Assembly: GCF_023065955.2 (NCBI RefSeq)
Contig: NC_079873.1
Span: 5,656,566-5,720,565, forward strand
Origin: Ursus arctos
Lineage: Eukaryota > Chordata > Mammalia > Carnivora > Ursidae
Reading direction: 5' to 3'
DNA length: 64,000 nt
Both the position numbers and the translations under genes were made by a program. This document shows positions 33,641 to 43,123 of this stretch, in pieces (the stretch's first letter is position 1; each line of letters starts with the position of its first letter). The notes under the pieces are model-generated. The model saw nothing but the letters and a program-made list of their open reading frames with translations, made no database searches and was not told the DNA's origin.

Positions 33641-35039
33641 TATCTCAATATATCTCACTTCTAATAATATATCTTCATAATATACCTGAATCAATCTCAA
33701 CTGCATAGGATCAGAAAGTTTCCTCTGCTGTACTCAGACCATCAGGCCAAAAGGCCCCAGCCCCTTATTAAAGCTTTAGTTATGAAATCTACCCTATGGC
33801 CCTAACCCTCCTTTGCAACCTTGCATACCCAAAATTGCAACACAGACCTACAATTTCAGCTAATCTGGTATCAACCTACCCGACCCCCTACTGACCTCTA
33901 CAAATCCTCAGTGCGCCCTCACCTCTCGCTACATCTCAAGGTTCATTGGCCAGACCAGCAGGACCAAAGCTGGGGAAGTATATGAACAGCCTGGGAGGAG
34001 GTGAAGTATGATTTTTGGCAGGGTTTACATCAGAGAAATAATTAGACTGGGTAGAGGCCAAAGCTGGACAGACAGTGGCCATGGTTTAATTACTGGGAAT
34101 GAAGGGTTAGTAGACATGGTGCAGGAAAGCAAGCATTATGTGCAGATCGAGACTCTGATCAAAGGAGCCTCTGGCTTGGTGACAAACTAAAAGTTCACAG
34201 GGAGATCAGGCAGGCTCAGGTGTGGTCACCCAGACACAGGGTGATGATGGCAAAAAGCAGAGGCCAGACATTGAGAGGTGCATTATGGAAAAGCTGAGAG
34301 TAGTGTCCAAGGCAGCTTTGGAGAGCTTCCTATATGAGGCCCACCTCACCATCTCACCAGGGAGGGGCCCTTCCTCCTGGCCCTGTGCAGGGAGGGCTCC
34401 TGCTGGGACTTCCCAAGACCAAACCCATGAGAGTACATCCAGGCCCCAACCCCAGTGCTCTGTGGTCATTGTCCAGTGATGGAGAGCACTGAGATACCTT
34501 CCAAAGGGACTCAGGGCTGAAATGAATGAACTTCGATCTTGGAGACTGGGTCAAGGCCAGTTTCTGAACCAACACCACCTCTTTACAAGGGTCATGGTCT
34601 GAGGACCGTCACCTTCCTTGCACTAGGTCAGAAGCTCCCGCTCCTTATGCAGGGAAACTTGACATGGCCCGGCTTCCACCTCATTCCCTCCCAAGTCTTT
34701 CTTGTCCTGTACAGACAGCCGGGACCTCTGGAGGACGTAAGGGAGCCCTAACGGCCTCTGCATTTGCCACACTGCTCTTGAGACATGTACCCTACTCTCT
34801 CGTGCCTTGGGATAGATTTCTTGAAGTCAGCTCCTCGACAGGAGCTCCTTTTTCCTCTTTGCTGGAAAGCTTCACGTGAGCCAGTGGACCAGCTCCTGGT
34901 TCTTATAGATATGGTTTCCATCGTAGGTCACGTGAGGCAGACAGGGATGCAGAGTAGACATGGCAATTGCTGCCAGCCCCGAGTGAGTGGCCGACAAAGT
35001 ATTACTAATGGGGGGTACGCCTTTGCCAGGATTATTATT
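33641..35039. other. Unassigned sequence, part possibly repeat-derived
   Basis: About 33730-34000 (caggccaaaaggccccagcc, ttattaaagctttagttatg, aatcctcagtgcgccc) has an LTR-like feel but I cannot assign it. Frames in 34206-34879 are under 90 codons on both strands with no domain. A short ATT microsatellite, (att)n, lies at about 35031-35060. Confidence 0.4.
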
Positions 35040-35250
35040 AAGCGCTATTATTATTATTATACTATTGACCACATCTTCAGAGCAGGCCCTTGCTTTGGTG
35101 TTTGCCATATTTAGCCCACATGCACATCCCACTTGATGACATCAACTTCATCCACCCATTTTGCAGTTGAGAAACAGGGACTCACAGAAGCCAAGTAAAA
35201 CATCCACAGTAATGAAGCTAATGGTTAAGCATAGTGGGGACAGCACAATG
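35040..35250 (-). repeat. MIR-like fragment, antisense
   Basis: Plus-strand text cccattttgcagttgagaaac, agggactcacagaagccaag and taatgaagctaatggttaag resembles the reverse complement of MIR (cattttacagatgaggaaac, cacagagaggttaagtaac). Left limit uncertain. Confidence 0.6.
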
Positions 35251-36239
35251 AGTAAGGGTTCCTTGAAACAAGGGGTGAGCTTTACGATGGGTTTTGCAGG
35301 AATCTCCAGAGTCAGAATCTTGGAAGGAGGGTAAGGATTGCCTAGGATGGTCCTGAGTATCATAGGTTCAGGGAGCAGCAGATCACACTGATGGGCTGGA
35401 GCAGAGAAAAGGAGAGGAGGATGGGTCCAAAGACAGGAAGTAGATGACAGTGGATTTGGACTTATTGCTAGAAATAAAATTTGTCATATAGTAAATGTCA
35501 GAGGATTAAGAAAAAGAGAGGATAGGAGAAGTCGCGTATCCGGCACACCTTGATTAGCTCCTTTTTGTTTCCCTTGACTGTAGGTAAAATGGCCAACCTG
35601 AACAACAAACACCAAGAGAGGAGCAGAAAGCACCTTCAGCTGCCCAGCAGAGGCACCCTCTAGGGCCCCCTCCCCCCCCACCGAAACCAAATGCTCCTAC
35701 ACCTGTCAAGCCAATAGCTATAGAGCCTCTCTGCTAAGCTGTTTACATTGGGGGGGGGGGGATTAACGTCAATGCATTTCCTCAACCAAAGCATTTTCGT
35801 TTCAAGCATAATTTCCCACTAATCATAAAAGGAGAAGCTGTCATTATACAGAAATATCTGGGGCAATAGCAAGCAAGCATGAAAGATTAGTATGGTGGTA
35901 ATCGTTTTTTGTTGTTCTTACTGAAGACAGTACATCCTAGAATGCCTGGAAGGATTAAAAACATAATCCACGTAAAGTATTTAGCAAAATGTTTGCAACA
36001 GAGTTAGATGTCAGGGGGAAGAAGTCCATTATGATTGACGTTACTTTGTTTGCCATTATGACTGTTTTCAGGAGTGGGGGAGTAAATCCTGTACTTAAAA
36101 TCTCCCAATTCCTATGTATAACCCAGTCCAATCTTATTAGTAAGGCTCAGAAGAGGGAGCCCATCATGTTTTTCTCCTTGGATGGTAACAATCTTGCCAT
36201 GTTGGCCAATGAGTGGGCAGAGGTATTATTTTAGGTTTA
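35251..36239. other. Unassigned sequence with a G run
   Basis: Contains a run of about 12 G (35750-35761) and an interrupted C run near 35671-35681. Frames are up to 81 codons (35989-36234) and unrecognised. Confidence 0.45.
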
Positions 36240-36292
36240 ATTTCCTTCAGCCATGTGTATTTCCTTTAGCGTGAACTGTGTGCATTTTACCA

Positions 36293-36480
36293 TTTTTTTT
36301 TTAAAGATTTTATTTATTTGACAGGGACAGCCAGCAGAGAGGGAACACGAGCAGGGGGAGTGGGAGTGGAAGAAGCAGGCTCATAGTGGAGGAGCCCGAT
36401 GTGGGACTCGATCCCAGAACGCCAGGATCACGCCCTGAGCCGAAGGCAGACGCTTAAGGACTGCGCTACCCAGGCACCCC
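36293..36480 (-). repeat. Can-SINE, antisense, younger subtype
   Basis: Plus strand reads T-run, aaagattttatttatttg, acagggacagccagcagag, cctgagccgaaggcagacgc, ending ctacccaggcacccc. Flanked by a 13-bp direct repeat with one mismatch (gcattttaccatt at 36282-36294; gcattttagcatt at 36481-36493). Confidence 0.94.
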
Positions 36481-36650
36481 GCATTTTAGCATTTCTATTC
36501 TGGATTGTTTAACCTTATCAATTGCAGCAGCTATGAGTGCCAATTATATTTAATAATCATTTGTCTATCATAGGTGTTGTAAACATTTTCCAGTCATCAT
36601 TTGCCTTTTGAATTTTTTCAAGTTTTCTCCATGCAGAAATTTTCTATGCA

Positions 36651-36682
36651 TGCGCACACGCACACACACACGCACCCACACA
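36651..36682. repeat. Interrupted CA microsatellite
   Basis: gcgcacacgcacacacacac followed by gcacccacacacag: imperfect CA repeat with CG and CC interruptions. Confidence 0.9.
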
Positions 36683-36830
36683 CAGAGATATGTCTGTCTG
36701 CATTTCGGTTTTGGGTTTTAGGTTTCCTGTTTCTCTTAAAACAACCCCCCCCCCATCAAGGTTTTGCAGCTGTTCTTTGCTTTTGGCTTTATCAATCAGC
36801 ATTTGCCATACTATTTATCTCTACAAAGAA

Positions 36831-37737
36831 CTTCTAAGAACCCTGCCTAATGGCACCAAGGATGTTGGTAAACCCCCGATTAACTCCAGCTACTGTGTTT
36901 CAGCCAGGTGCACAGACACTGAACCGTGGAACTACAATGCTCACCTGTAATGCTCTCTGAGCAGAAGAGCAATGGAAAAATACAAGAATCCACTACATTT
37001 CAACATCCCACCCCGGGGGGAAGTTCTTAGTCAGATTACACTAGCCTTCACCAGTTAAGCCACCTGACAACAAAAATAAAATACAGTATTTGCAATCAAG
37101 TCTTGTTTTGGCTTAAAGCCAGCAAAGATAAAGAGTCAAAGTACATCAGACAAGAAAGGCGCTTGCCTGTTGAATCATTATCGTAACCTCCAGGTAGGAT
37201 CAGACAGTGGGACTTTTGTAATTATATAAAGATTACATCCTGTATTTTATTGGTTTAACTAGATCAAACATGAATGCTAGTCAATCCAACTTTCAAAGAG
37301 TTTATATAAGTTCAATCAACTGCACCCAGACTTTATTTCAATGACATTTTCAAAGTCTCTCCATTTCTAGCTTTTTGATTTTTTTTCCTTAAAGAAAAAT
37401 AAATCTTCAAAAGCTTCAAGTAAACACTTCATTCACTCAAAGACAACCCACAAGGAAAGGATAAAGATAAAAAACTAGCTATCAGATACAACCATTTGAA
37501 AAAGGAAGGGAGAATTAGAACAGATCCCACATTTTCTTTAACATAACCAGGTGTAGGTGTGGAACAAGGACTAATATGCAATTTTGCAAACACAACACTA
37601 TTGTCCAACTGTAGGATAGAACGCTTGAAACTGAAACCATCCCAGAAAATCCACGATTGACCAAATGTTTACCATTCAACCCTATGAAACTACAAATAAT
37701 CAGCTGTGACTTTCAGTTGACAATTTTGTTCTCACAT
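36831..37737. other. Unassigned sequence, no gene seen
   Basis: AT-rich unique-looking sequence with no repeat, exon or RNA gene recognised. It ends in the left target duplication of the SINE pair that follows. Confidence 0.5.
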
Positions 37738-37753
37738 TAAATGTAAGTTTTGG

Positions 37754-37951
37754 GGGGACATGTGGGTGGCTCAATTGGTTAAGCATCTGCCTTCGGCAGC
37801 TCAGGTCATGATCTCAGGGTTCTGGGATCCAGCCATGCACTGGGCTCCCTGCTCAGCGGGGAGTCTGCTTCTCCCTCTCCCACTGCTGCTTCCCCTGCTT
37901 ATGCTCTCTTCCGCTCTCTGTCAAATAAAATCTTTTTAAAAATAAAAAATA
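37754..37951 (+). repeat. Can-SINE, first of a nested pair
   Basis: Begins ggggacatgtgggtggctca, body ctgcttctccctctccc, tail aaataaaatctttttaaaaataaaaaataa. It has a left target duplication (taaatgtaagtttt, 37738-37751) but no right one before the next SINE begins, showing that the next SINE entered its tail. Confidence 0.93.
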
Positions 37952-37952
37952 A

Positions 37953-38155
37953 GGGGTGCCTGGGTGGCTCAGGTGGTTAAGCACCTGCCTTGGGCTCAGG
38001 TCATGACCCCAGGTTCCTAGGATCGAGCCCCATATCGGGCTCCCTGCTCAGCAGGCAGTCTGCTTCTCCCTCTCCCTCTCTCCCCAGCTTGTACTCTCTC
38101 TCTCAAATAAATAAATATCTTTTAAAAAAATAAAAATAAAGATAAAAAATAAAAA
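37953..38155 (+). repeat. Can-SINE, second of a nested pair
   Basis: Begins ggggtgcctgggtggctcag and ends ataaataaatatcttttaaaaaaataaaaataaag. The matching right duplication for the pair, taaatgtaaggtttt, lies at 38156-38170 (one extra g). The pair shares one set of flanking repeats. Confidence 0.93.
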
Positions 38156-38189
38156 TAAATGTAAGGTTTTTTTTAAATGAAGGCATGGA

Positions 38190-38309
38190 GGGGTACCTGG
38201 CTGGCTCGATCGAAGAGCATACAACTCTTGATCTAAGGGTGGTGAGTTCAAGCCCCATGTTGGGTGTAGAGATTAAATACACAGAACTTAAATAAAAAAT
38301 AAAAAAAGT
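38190..38309 (+). repeat. Short Can-SINE with TSD
   Basis: Short tRNA-head form: ggggtacctggctggctcg, agcatacaactcttgatct, gagttcaagccccatg, ttgggtgtagagatt, then an A-rich tail. Direct repeats aaatgaaggcatgga (38175-38189) and aaatgaaggtatgga (38311-38325) differ at one base. Confidence 0.92.
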
Positions 38310-38589
38310 AAAATGAAGGTATGGATTAAAATTTAGGAATTCATTTTCATCCAGAATATTTTTCTATTTATTTGGAACCATGGAATAATATACTTGATTT
38401 CATTTATTATTAGAAGGATGTGCTTTTCTACTGCCAATATACTTGGAACTTTCCCACGTATTCCACAGCCACTAAAAGATAATGGAAGAGAAGGACATTG
38501 AGAGGAGGCATTTCTGTGGCTCGAAAGGTTTTTGTAAATGAATCTTTGCTAGTGATCTTCTTGACTATAGATTTCATTCAAAATATTTC

Positions 38590-39034
38590 TCAGGAAGCTT
38601 CTATGCATATCACTAAGTGAGAGAAGCTAATCTGAAAAGGCCCTATGCTGTAGGATTCCAAATATATAACCTTCCCAAAAAGGCAAAACGAAGGAAATGG
38701 TAAAAAGATCATTGGCAGGTGGGGCGGAGGGGGGTGAGGATAAAAGATGGAACAGAGAGGATTTTTAAGGCAGTGAAAATACTCTAATAATGGTAGATCC
38801 ATGTCTTTATCCATCTGTCACAACCCACAGAATGTCTGCCACCGGAAGGGAGCCCTGACGTCAACTATGGACGCAGGGGGATAACCGCATGTCACTACAG
38901 ATTCATGGACGTAGCAAACGGACCACGAGTGAGGGAGTTCATTACAGGGGAGGCTACGCATGTATGGGGACAGGCACTCTCTACAACAGTGTACCTTCTA
39001 CTCAGTTTTGCTGGGAACCTGAAACAACTCTAAA
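38590..39034 (+). repeat. Old L1M-type 3' UTR
   Basis: Sense L1M 3' UTR words: tgtaggattccaaatatataac, aaaggcaaaacgaaggaaatgg, agaggatttttaaggcagtg, tggtagatccatgtctttatcc, actatggacgcaggggg, gtaccttctactcagttttg and tgaacaactc-type end taaaaaataaaatc. Interrupted at its 3' end by a younger L1. Non-coding. Confidence 0.75.
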
Positions 39035-39052
39035 AAATAAAATCTACTTCAA

Positions 39053-39235
39053 CAGATGACTGGATTAAGAAGACGTGGTCCATATATACAATGGAATATT
39101 ACTCAGCCATCAGAAAGAACGATTTCTCAACATTTGCTGCAACATGGATGGGACTGGAGGAGATAATGCTAAGCGAAATAAGTCAAGCACAGAAAGACAA
39201 TTATCATATGATTTCACTCATTTATGGAATATAAG
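39053..39235 (+). pseudogene. L1 ORF2 C-terminal tail
   Basis: In one frame the insert reads as the end of L1 ORF2, with WSIYTMEYYSAIRKNDF (about 39078-39128) and YHMISLIYGI before a stop near 39232. It lacks endonuclease and reverse-transcriptase domains and is dead on arrival. Confidence 0.85.
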
Positions 39236-39550
39236 AAGTAGGAAGATCAGTAGGAGAAGAAAGGGATAAAGAAAGGCGGGGATAAACAGAAGGGGGGATG
39301 AACGATGAGAGACTATGGACTCTGGGAAACAAACTGAGGGCTTCAGAGGGGAGGGAGGTGGGGGGAATAGGATAGGCTGGTGATGGGTAGTAAGGAGGGC
39401 ACGTATTGCATGGAGCACTGGGTGTTATATGCAACTAATGAATCATCGAACCTTACATCGGAAACCAGGGATGTACTGTATGGCGACTAACATAATATAA
39501 TAAAAAATTATTAAAAAAAAGGAGTAAATGTGTAAAAAATAAAAATAAAT
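39053..39550 (+). mobile_element. Younger L1 3' end, with TSD, inside older L1
   Basis: Severely 5'-truncated L1: end of ORF2 (about 39053-39232), 3' UTR (tgagagactatggactctgg, gatgggtagtaaggagggc, gttatatgcaactaatgaatc) and an A-rich tail. A perfect 18-bp direct repeat, aaataaaatctacttcaa, lies at 39035-39052 and 39551-39568. The tail carries an extra ggagtaaatgtg before resuming A/T-rich sequence. Closely related to 12560-13060. Confidence 0.93.
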
Positions 39551-39568
39551 AAATAAAATCTACTTCAA

Positions 39569-41768
39569 AGGAGGGGGAGAAAGCAAGCTTTGTGTTTATG
39601 TTTGTTGTCCGTTAAGTAGGATTTCTTTCAAATGTTATAGATCACCCTCCGTAAATAAATGGCCTTTCATCCCCAACTATCTGTCAGAAAATTCTCTCTG
39701 GATTCTCCCAATGTCACATCAAACTGAATTCTCTAGAACCGTCGGCCATCCACGTGTACCTCTCGGCAGATGTCCAGCCCTTCCCTGTGCCCAGCGCTGG
39801 AATGCACACATGGCCACACTGTCTTGTTTCACCTCTGCATTAGGTCATAAGGTCCCAAAACGAACGGAATAAGTAGACTGAGCTGTGCAAATTGTTCCCC
39901 TTCTCTGACAGGAGCTTTTAGGAAGTAGGTTCATTATTTTGTTTCCTATAGAGTTCAAGAGATTCAGCACTGCAGTAACAAAAATGGAACAAAAAACTTG
40001 CATTCAGAATCAAAAACGAATTATTTTAGAAATAATCATGCTAATTATCTTCTTACAGATGCACATAATTAAAGTTATCTAAAGAAAATTTATAGCACAG
40101 CAAGTGCCAGACTATGCCATATGGGAAAAATTACATTTTATTAACATGTTACTATGAATTTTGACAAGGAATATTCTTATGAGTTCTATATGTGGGAGAG
40201 CATTAGATCAAGACAGAATTTTTACTCCTTAGTGTCCCTATGAGAAGGATGGGACCCACCACCGGATCAGGCTTCTCTTAGGACATCTCAAGCAATGGTC
40301 TACCCACTTGAATCCCCTCCATGAGGGCATGCTAATTACGGATTCATTCTTGCCAGGGCTAGGATTTCAGATATGTATTCCCTAAACCATATTTGGTATT
40401 ACAATGTGTATTTTCAGGAGACAACTCTAGAAAGGTGGGTCGTCTCCACAGAATCACATAAAACCCTGGAAGATTTCAAGACGGAATAAATTATTTGGGC
40501 TGAAATAAATCCAGCCTTAAGTAGGTTTAGAGGGAGCATTAAAGGTAGGAACTAGACTTAAGTAAATGACTCATTTTACAAAGTAAGGGAAGCATGAGAA
40601 GAAGAGTACGTACTATAAATCGAACAGCTGAAGCATTGATAGGAAACCAGAACAATAAAGAAATGTCTCTATAAATGTCACTGTCCTTCACTGCTTCTCA
40701 TTCATTACCCTGAAGGTTTACTTCACCTGTCAACTGTGTGAGTTCTTCCAATCTCAGAAACCTCTCCCCAATCACCATATCGACTTGTCTAGAAAGTAAA
40801 CACATGCTTGTGGAAGTGCCGAGTCCAGCAGGGCAGAGATGTCGGGTTCACTGGGTAGGAATGACCACCTGCTTCCCCAGTGTGGGTATCGTAGTCGGCC
40901 ACACCTACGTCCGTTTCCAAGCCTTTCTTTGAAGCTTTCCTGACTTTAATGATTTGTTTCTGAGTGATGGTGAGAAAGACAAGACTGGGAAGAGGAGAAA
41001 AGAAGGAGCAGTAGGGGAAGAAGTAGACAGAATAGGGAAGAAAGACAGAAAGAGTTCAAAAAGTCTGGGGCAAATGGCATATTGGGTCTTTGGGCATAAA
41101 CATGAGATTCAAAGACTCCTTTAAGTATAAAATAAGAGCAGATTTTAATGCAAAAGCAGATTTTTGTTTTTGACATCAAGAGGCACAGGTAAATCTGCAC
41201 TGTTGCAGACCATTGCAGCCCAAGCTTACAAAAAGCCACAGGCATGAAGACCGCCATCAGCTCCGTCAGGGTGTTCGGGTGTCTGAACACAGAGGTGGCA
41301 GTGCCTGAACCTCGGATGCTATGGTGGGTTATGTAGCTTCGGCTCGGTCTCCATGGCAACCACCAGCACTGTCCAATCTGGGATAGGGGGTCCCCACTAA
41401 CACTGGAGTATCCCAGCTACACCTGCTGTAATCCACAGTAATTAGAGACAAAGCACAGAAAGAAAAGACTGGCAGAAATGAGAGGAGCAAGGAGTTCTAG
41501 AAACAAGATGAATGCCCAGGATCCACTTTTTGGGACATGTCCTTTCCACAACATTAGGCAAAACCGTGAGACACTGTGCTTCACTGAGGCACACAATGTG
41601 ACCAGCAGGTTTCCCGAACTATGGTGAGCGTGACAGCATGGGTCGTCTAGTCCTAGTGTTCTACATTTCACGTGCGTGAACTTGGTCACAGCTGTGCATG
41701 CTGCCACCAATTAAACTAAGTTGTGTACATTGCTGCTTCTACACATGTTGGGTTTAACCGCCATTTAC
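39569..41768. other. Unassigned sequence, no gene supported
   Basis: More than 2 kb with no repeat that I recognise. The longest frame is 137 codons on the minus strand (40946-41359), with a Leu/Ser-rich C-terminus produced by an AG-rich plus-strand tract (about 40970-41060); no domain seen. The AT-rich stretch 39960-40150 contains homeodomain-like words (taattatc) of no proven meaning. Confidence 0.42.
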
Positions 41769-41783
41769 AATGTGATTAATATA

Positions 41784-41983
41784 GCAGCAACTGGGTGGCT
41801 TAGTCGGTTGAGCACCTGCCTTCAGCTCCAGTCATGATCCCAGAGTCCTGGCATCAAGTCCTGCATGGGTCTCCTTGCTCAGCAGGGGGTCTGCTTCTCC
41901 CTCTCCTTCTGCCCCTGCCCCTGCTCCTTCTCTCTCTCTTTTTCAAATGAATAACATCTATAAAAAAATATTTTAAAACATAA
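41784..41983 (+). repeat. Can-SINE, diverged, with TSD
   Basis: Begins gcagcaactgggtggcttag, has ggttgagcacctgccttcagc and the tail caaatgaataacatctataaaa. Imperfect direct repeats: aatgtgattaatata (41769-41783) and aatgtgatgaatata (41984-41998). Confidence 0.92.
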
Positions 41984-41998
41984 AATGTGATGAATATA

Positions 41999-42950
41999 AC
42001 TAGACAATGATTTGGCATTGAAAGGAAAAATTGTGGTGTATGCAGAAATGCAAATGAAAAAATAAAGAAGTGTGGCAGATACTGCCACACTTTCATATTT
42101 TCTTGCAACTAATAACCAATACCTTACAGGATTCAAGCAAGCAGTATGACACAGTAGATGAAGCTGTGTCACATGAGGACTGATAGACGAAAAGAAGTCA
42201 CAAAATGCAAGTGAACACAAAAGAAATCACCAAACCTCCTGGACCAGATAAAAGGTATTACAAAACAACAAGATATTAATGGGACCAAATGATGTTTCTT
42301 TTACGAAAGACCTGAGCCTGTGTCATCATTTTATTATAATTTTATTCATTTCTTAGGTTTGCATAAAAATGGATGTTTCATCCATGGTTTCTCTGGTTCG
42401 TTAAAATCTCTTCCATAAATTCACATTGGCTTTCTACAAACCCCCTTTCTTCTCCATATTGACACATCTTGATAGTTACTCTTTGGGGGGTTGCCCCTCC
42501 CTTCCCTAGCCTGCATCCAGGAAATGATTAGTGACTTCTTAAACTGATCCGTATCTTATAGAAAGTGAGTCTGTGATTATAAGGAGTGATTATCATCAGT
42601 GGCTAGATGGAGGTCTGCCCAGACCACAAAAAGATAAACTCGATGTAAGTGTCGATGACCTCTGACATCACACGTGCATACAGAACTTCTACAGACATGA
42701 ACTGGGATGGAAGGACCTTCCTGCACTATTTGTCTTTCTCAGTGAAATCAGAACCGTGGTAATTTTCCAAAAGAAGTGAGTTGATGGAGGAGAGGTTGGA
42801 CGAGAGCAATGGACATTTAGATTAGTCGGTGAAGGAATGTGGGCGCTGAAGTAAGTGGAACTATACTGGCAGGATTGGTAGATGGTACAGACGTTTACCT
42901 GAGCTTGAGAGCTATGGCAATTCATAGGAACACCATTCCACATGACTGTG
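41999..42950. other. Unassigned sequence, no gene seen
   Basis: Contains a perfect 11-bp inverted repeat with a 3-base loop at 42068-42092 (listed separately). No exon or named repeat; a minus-strand frame at 41879-42220 partly reads SINE antisense. Confidence 0.45.
42068..42092. repeat. Perfect 11-bp hairpin
   Basis: aagtgtggcag - ata - ctgccacactt: an exact inverted repeat with a 3-base loop. Too short for a microRNA precursor and not followed by a U tract on either strand. May be a fortuitous palindrome. Confidence 0.8.
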
Positions 42951-43123
42951 TGATTTTTTAAAAAAATACTTCATGTATTTATTTGAGAGAGAGATCACGA
43001 GCAGGGGGAGGGCAACGGGGACAAGCAGACTCCCCATCTAGTGCAGAGCCCAATCCCAGGACCCAGGGATCATGACCTGAGCCGAAGTCAGACACCTAAC
43101 TGACTGAGTCACCCAGGCGCCCC
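42951..43123 (-). repeat. Can-SINE, antisense, short body
   Basis: Plus strand reads ttttttaaaaaaatacttca, tttatttgagagagagatca, gagcagggggagggcaac, catgacctgagccgaagtc and ends tgactgagtcacccaggcgcccc. The head is at the right. Only weak target duplication (gtgtgatttt / gcgcgatctt). Older subtype. Confidence 0.92.

Larger units (their letters stand above)
36240..36830 (-). repeat. Very old LINE-like fragment, antisense, split by SINE
   Basis: Words such as gtgtatttcctttagcgtg, catttgtctatcataggtg, ttgtaaacattttccagtc and catgcagaaattttctatg follow the order of antisense L1/HAL1 sequence (tttgtcataggtgttgcaaatattt). Strongly diverged, so the assignment is tentative. Interrupted by the SINE at 36293-36480 and by a CA-rich microsatellite at about 36651-36682. 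Confidence 0.45.
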
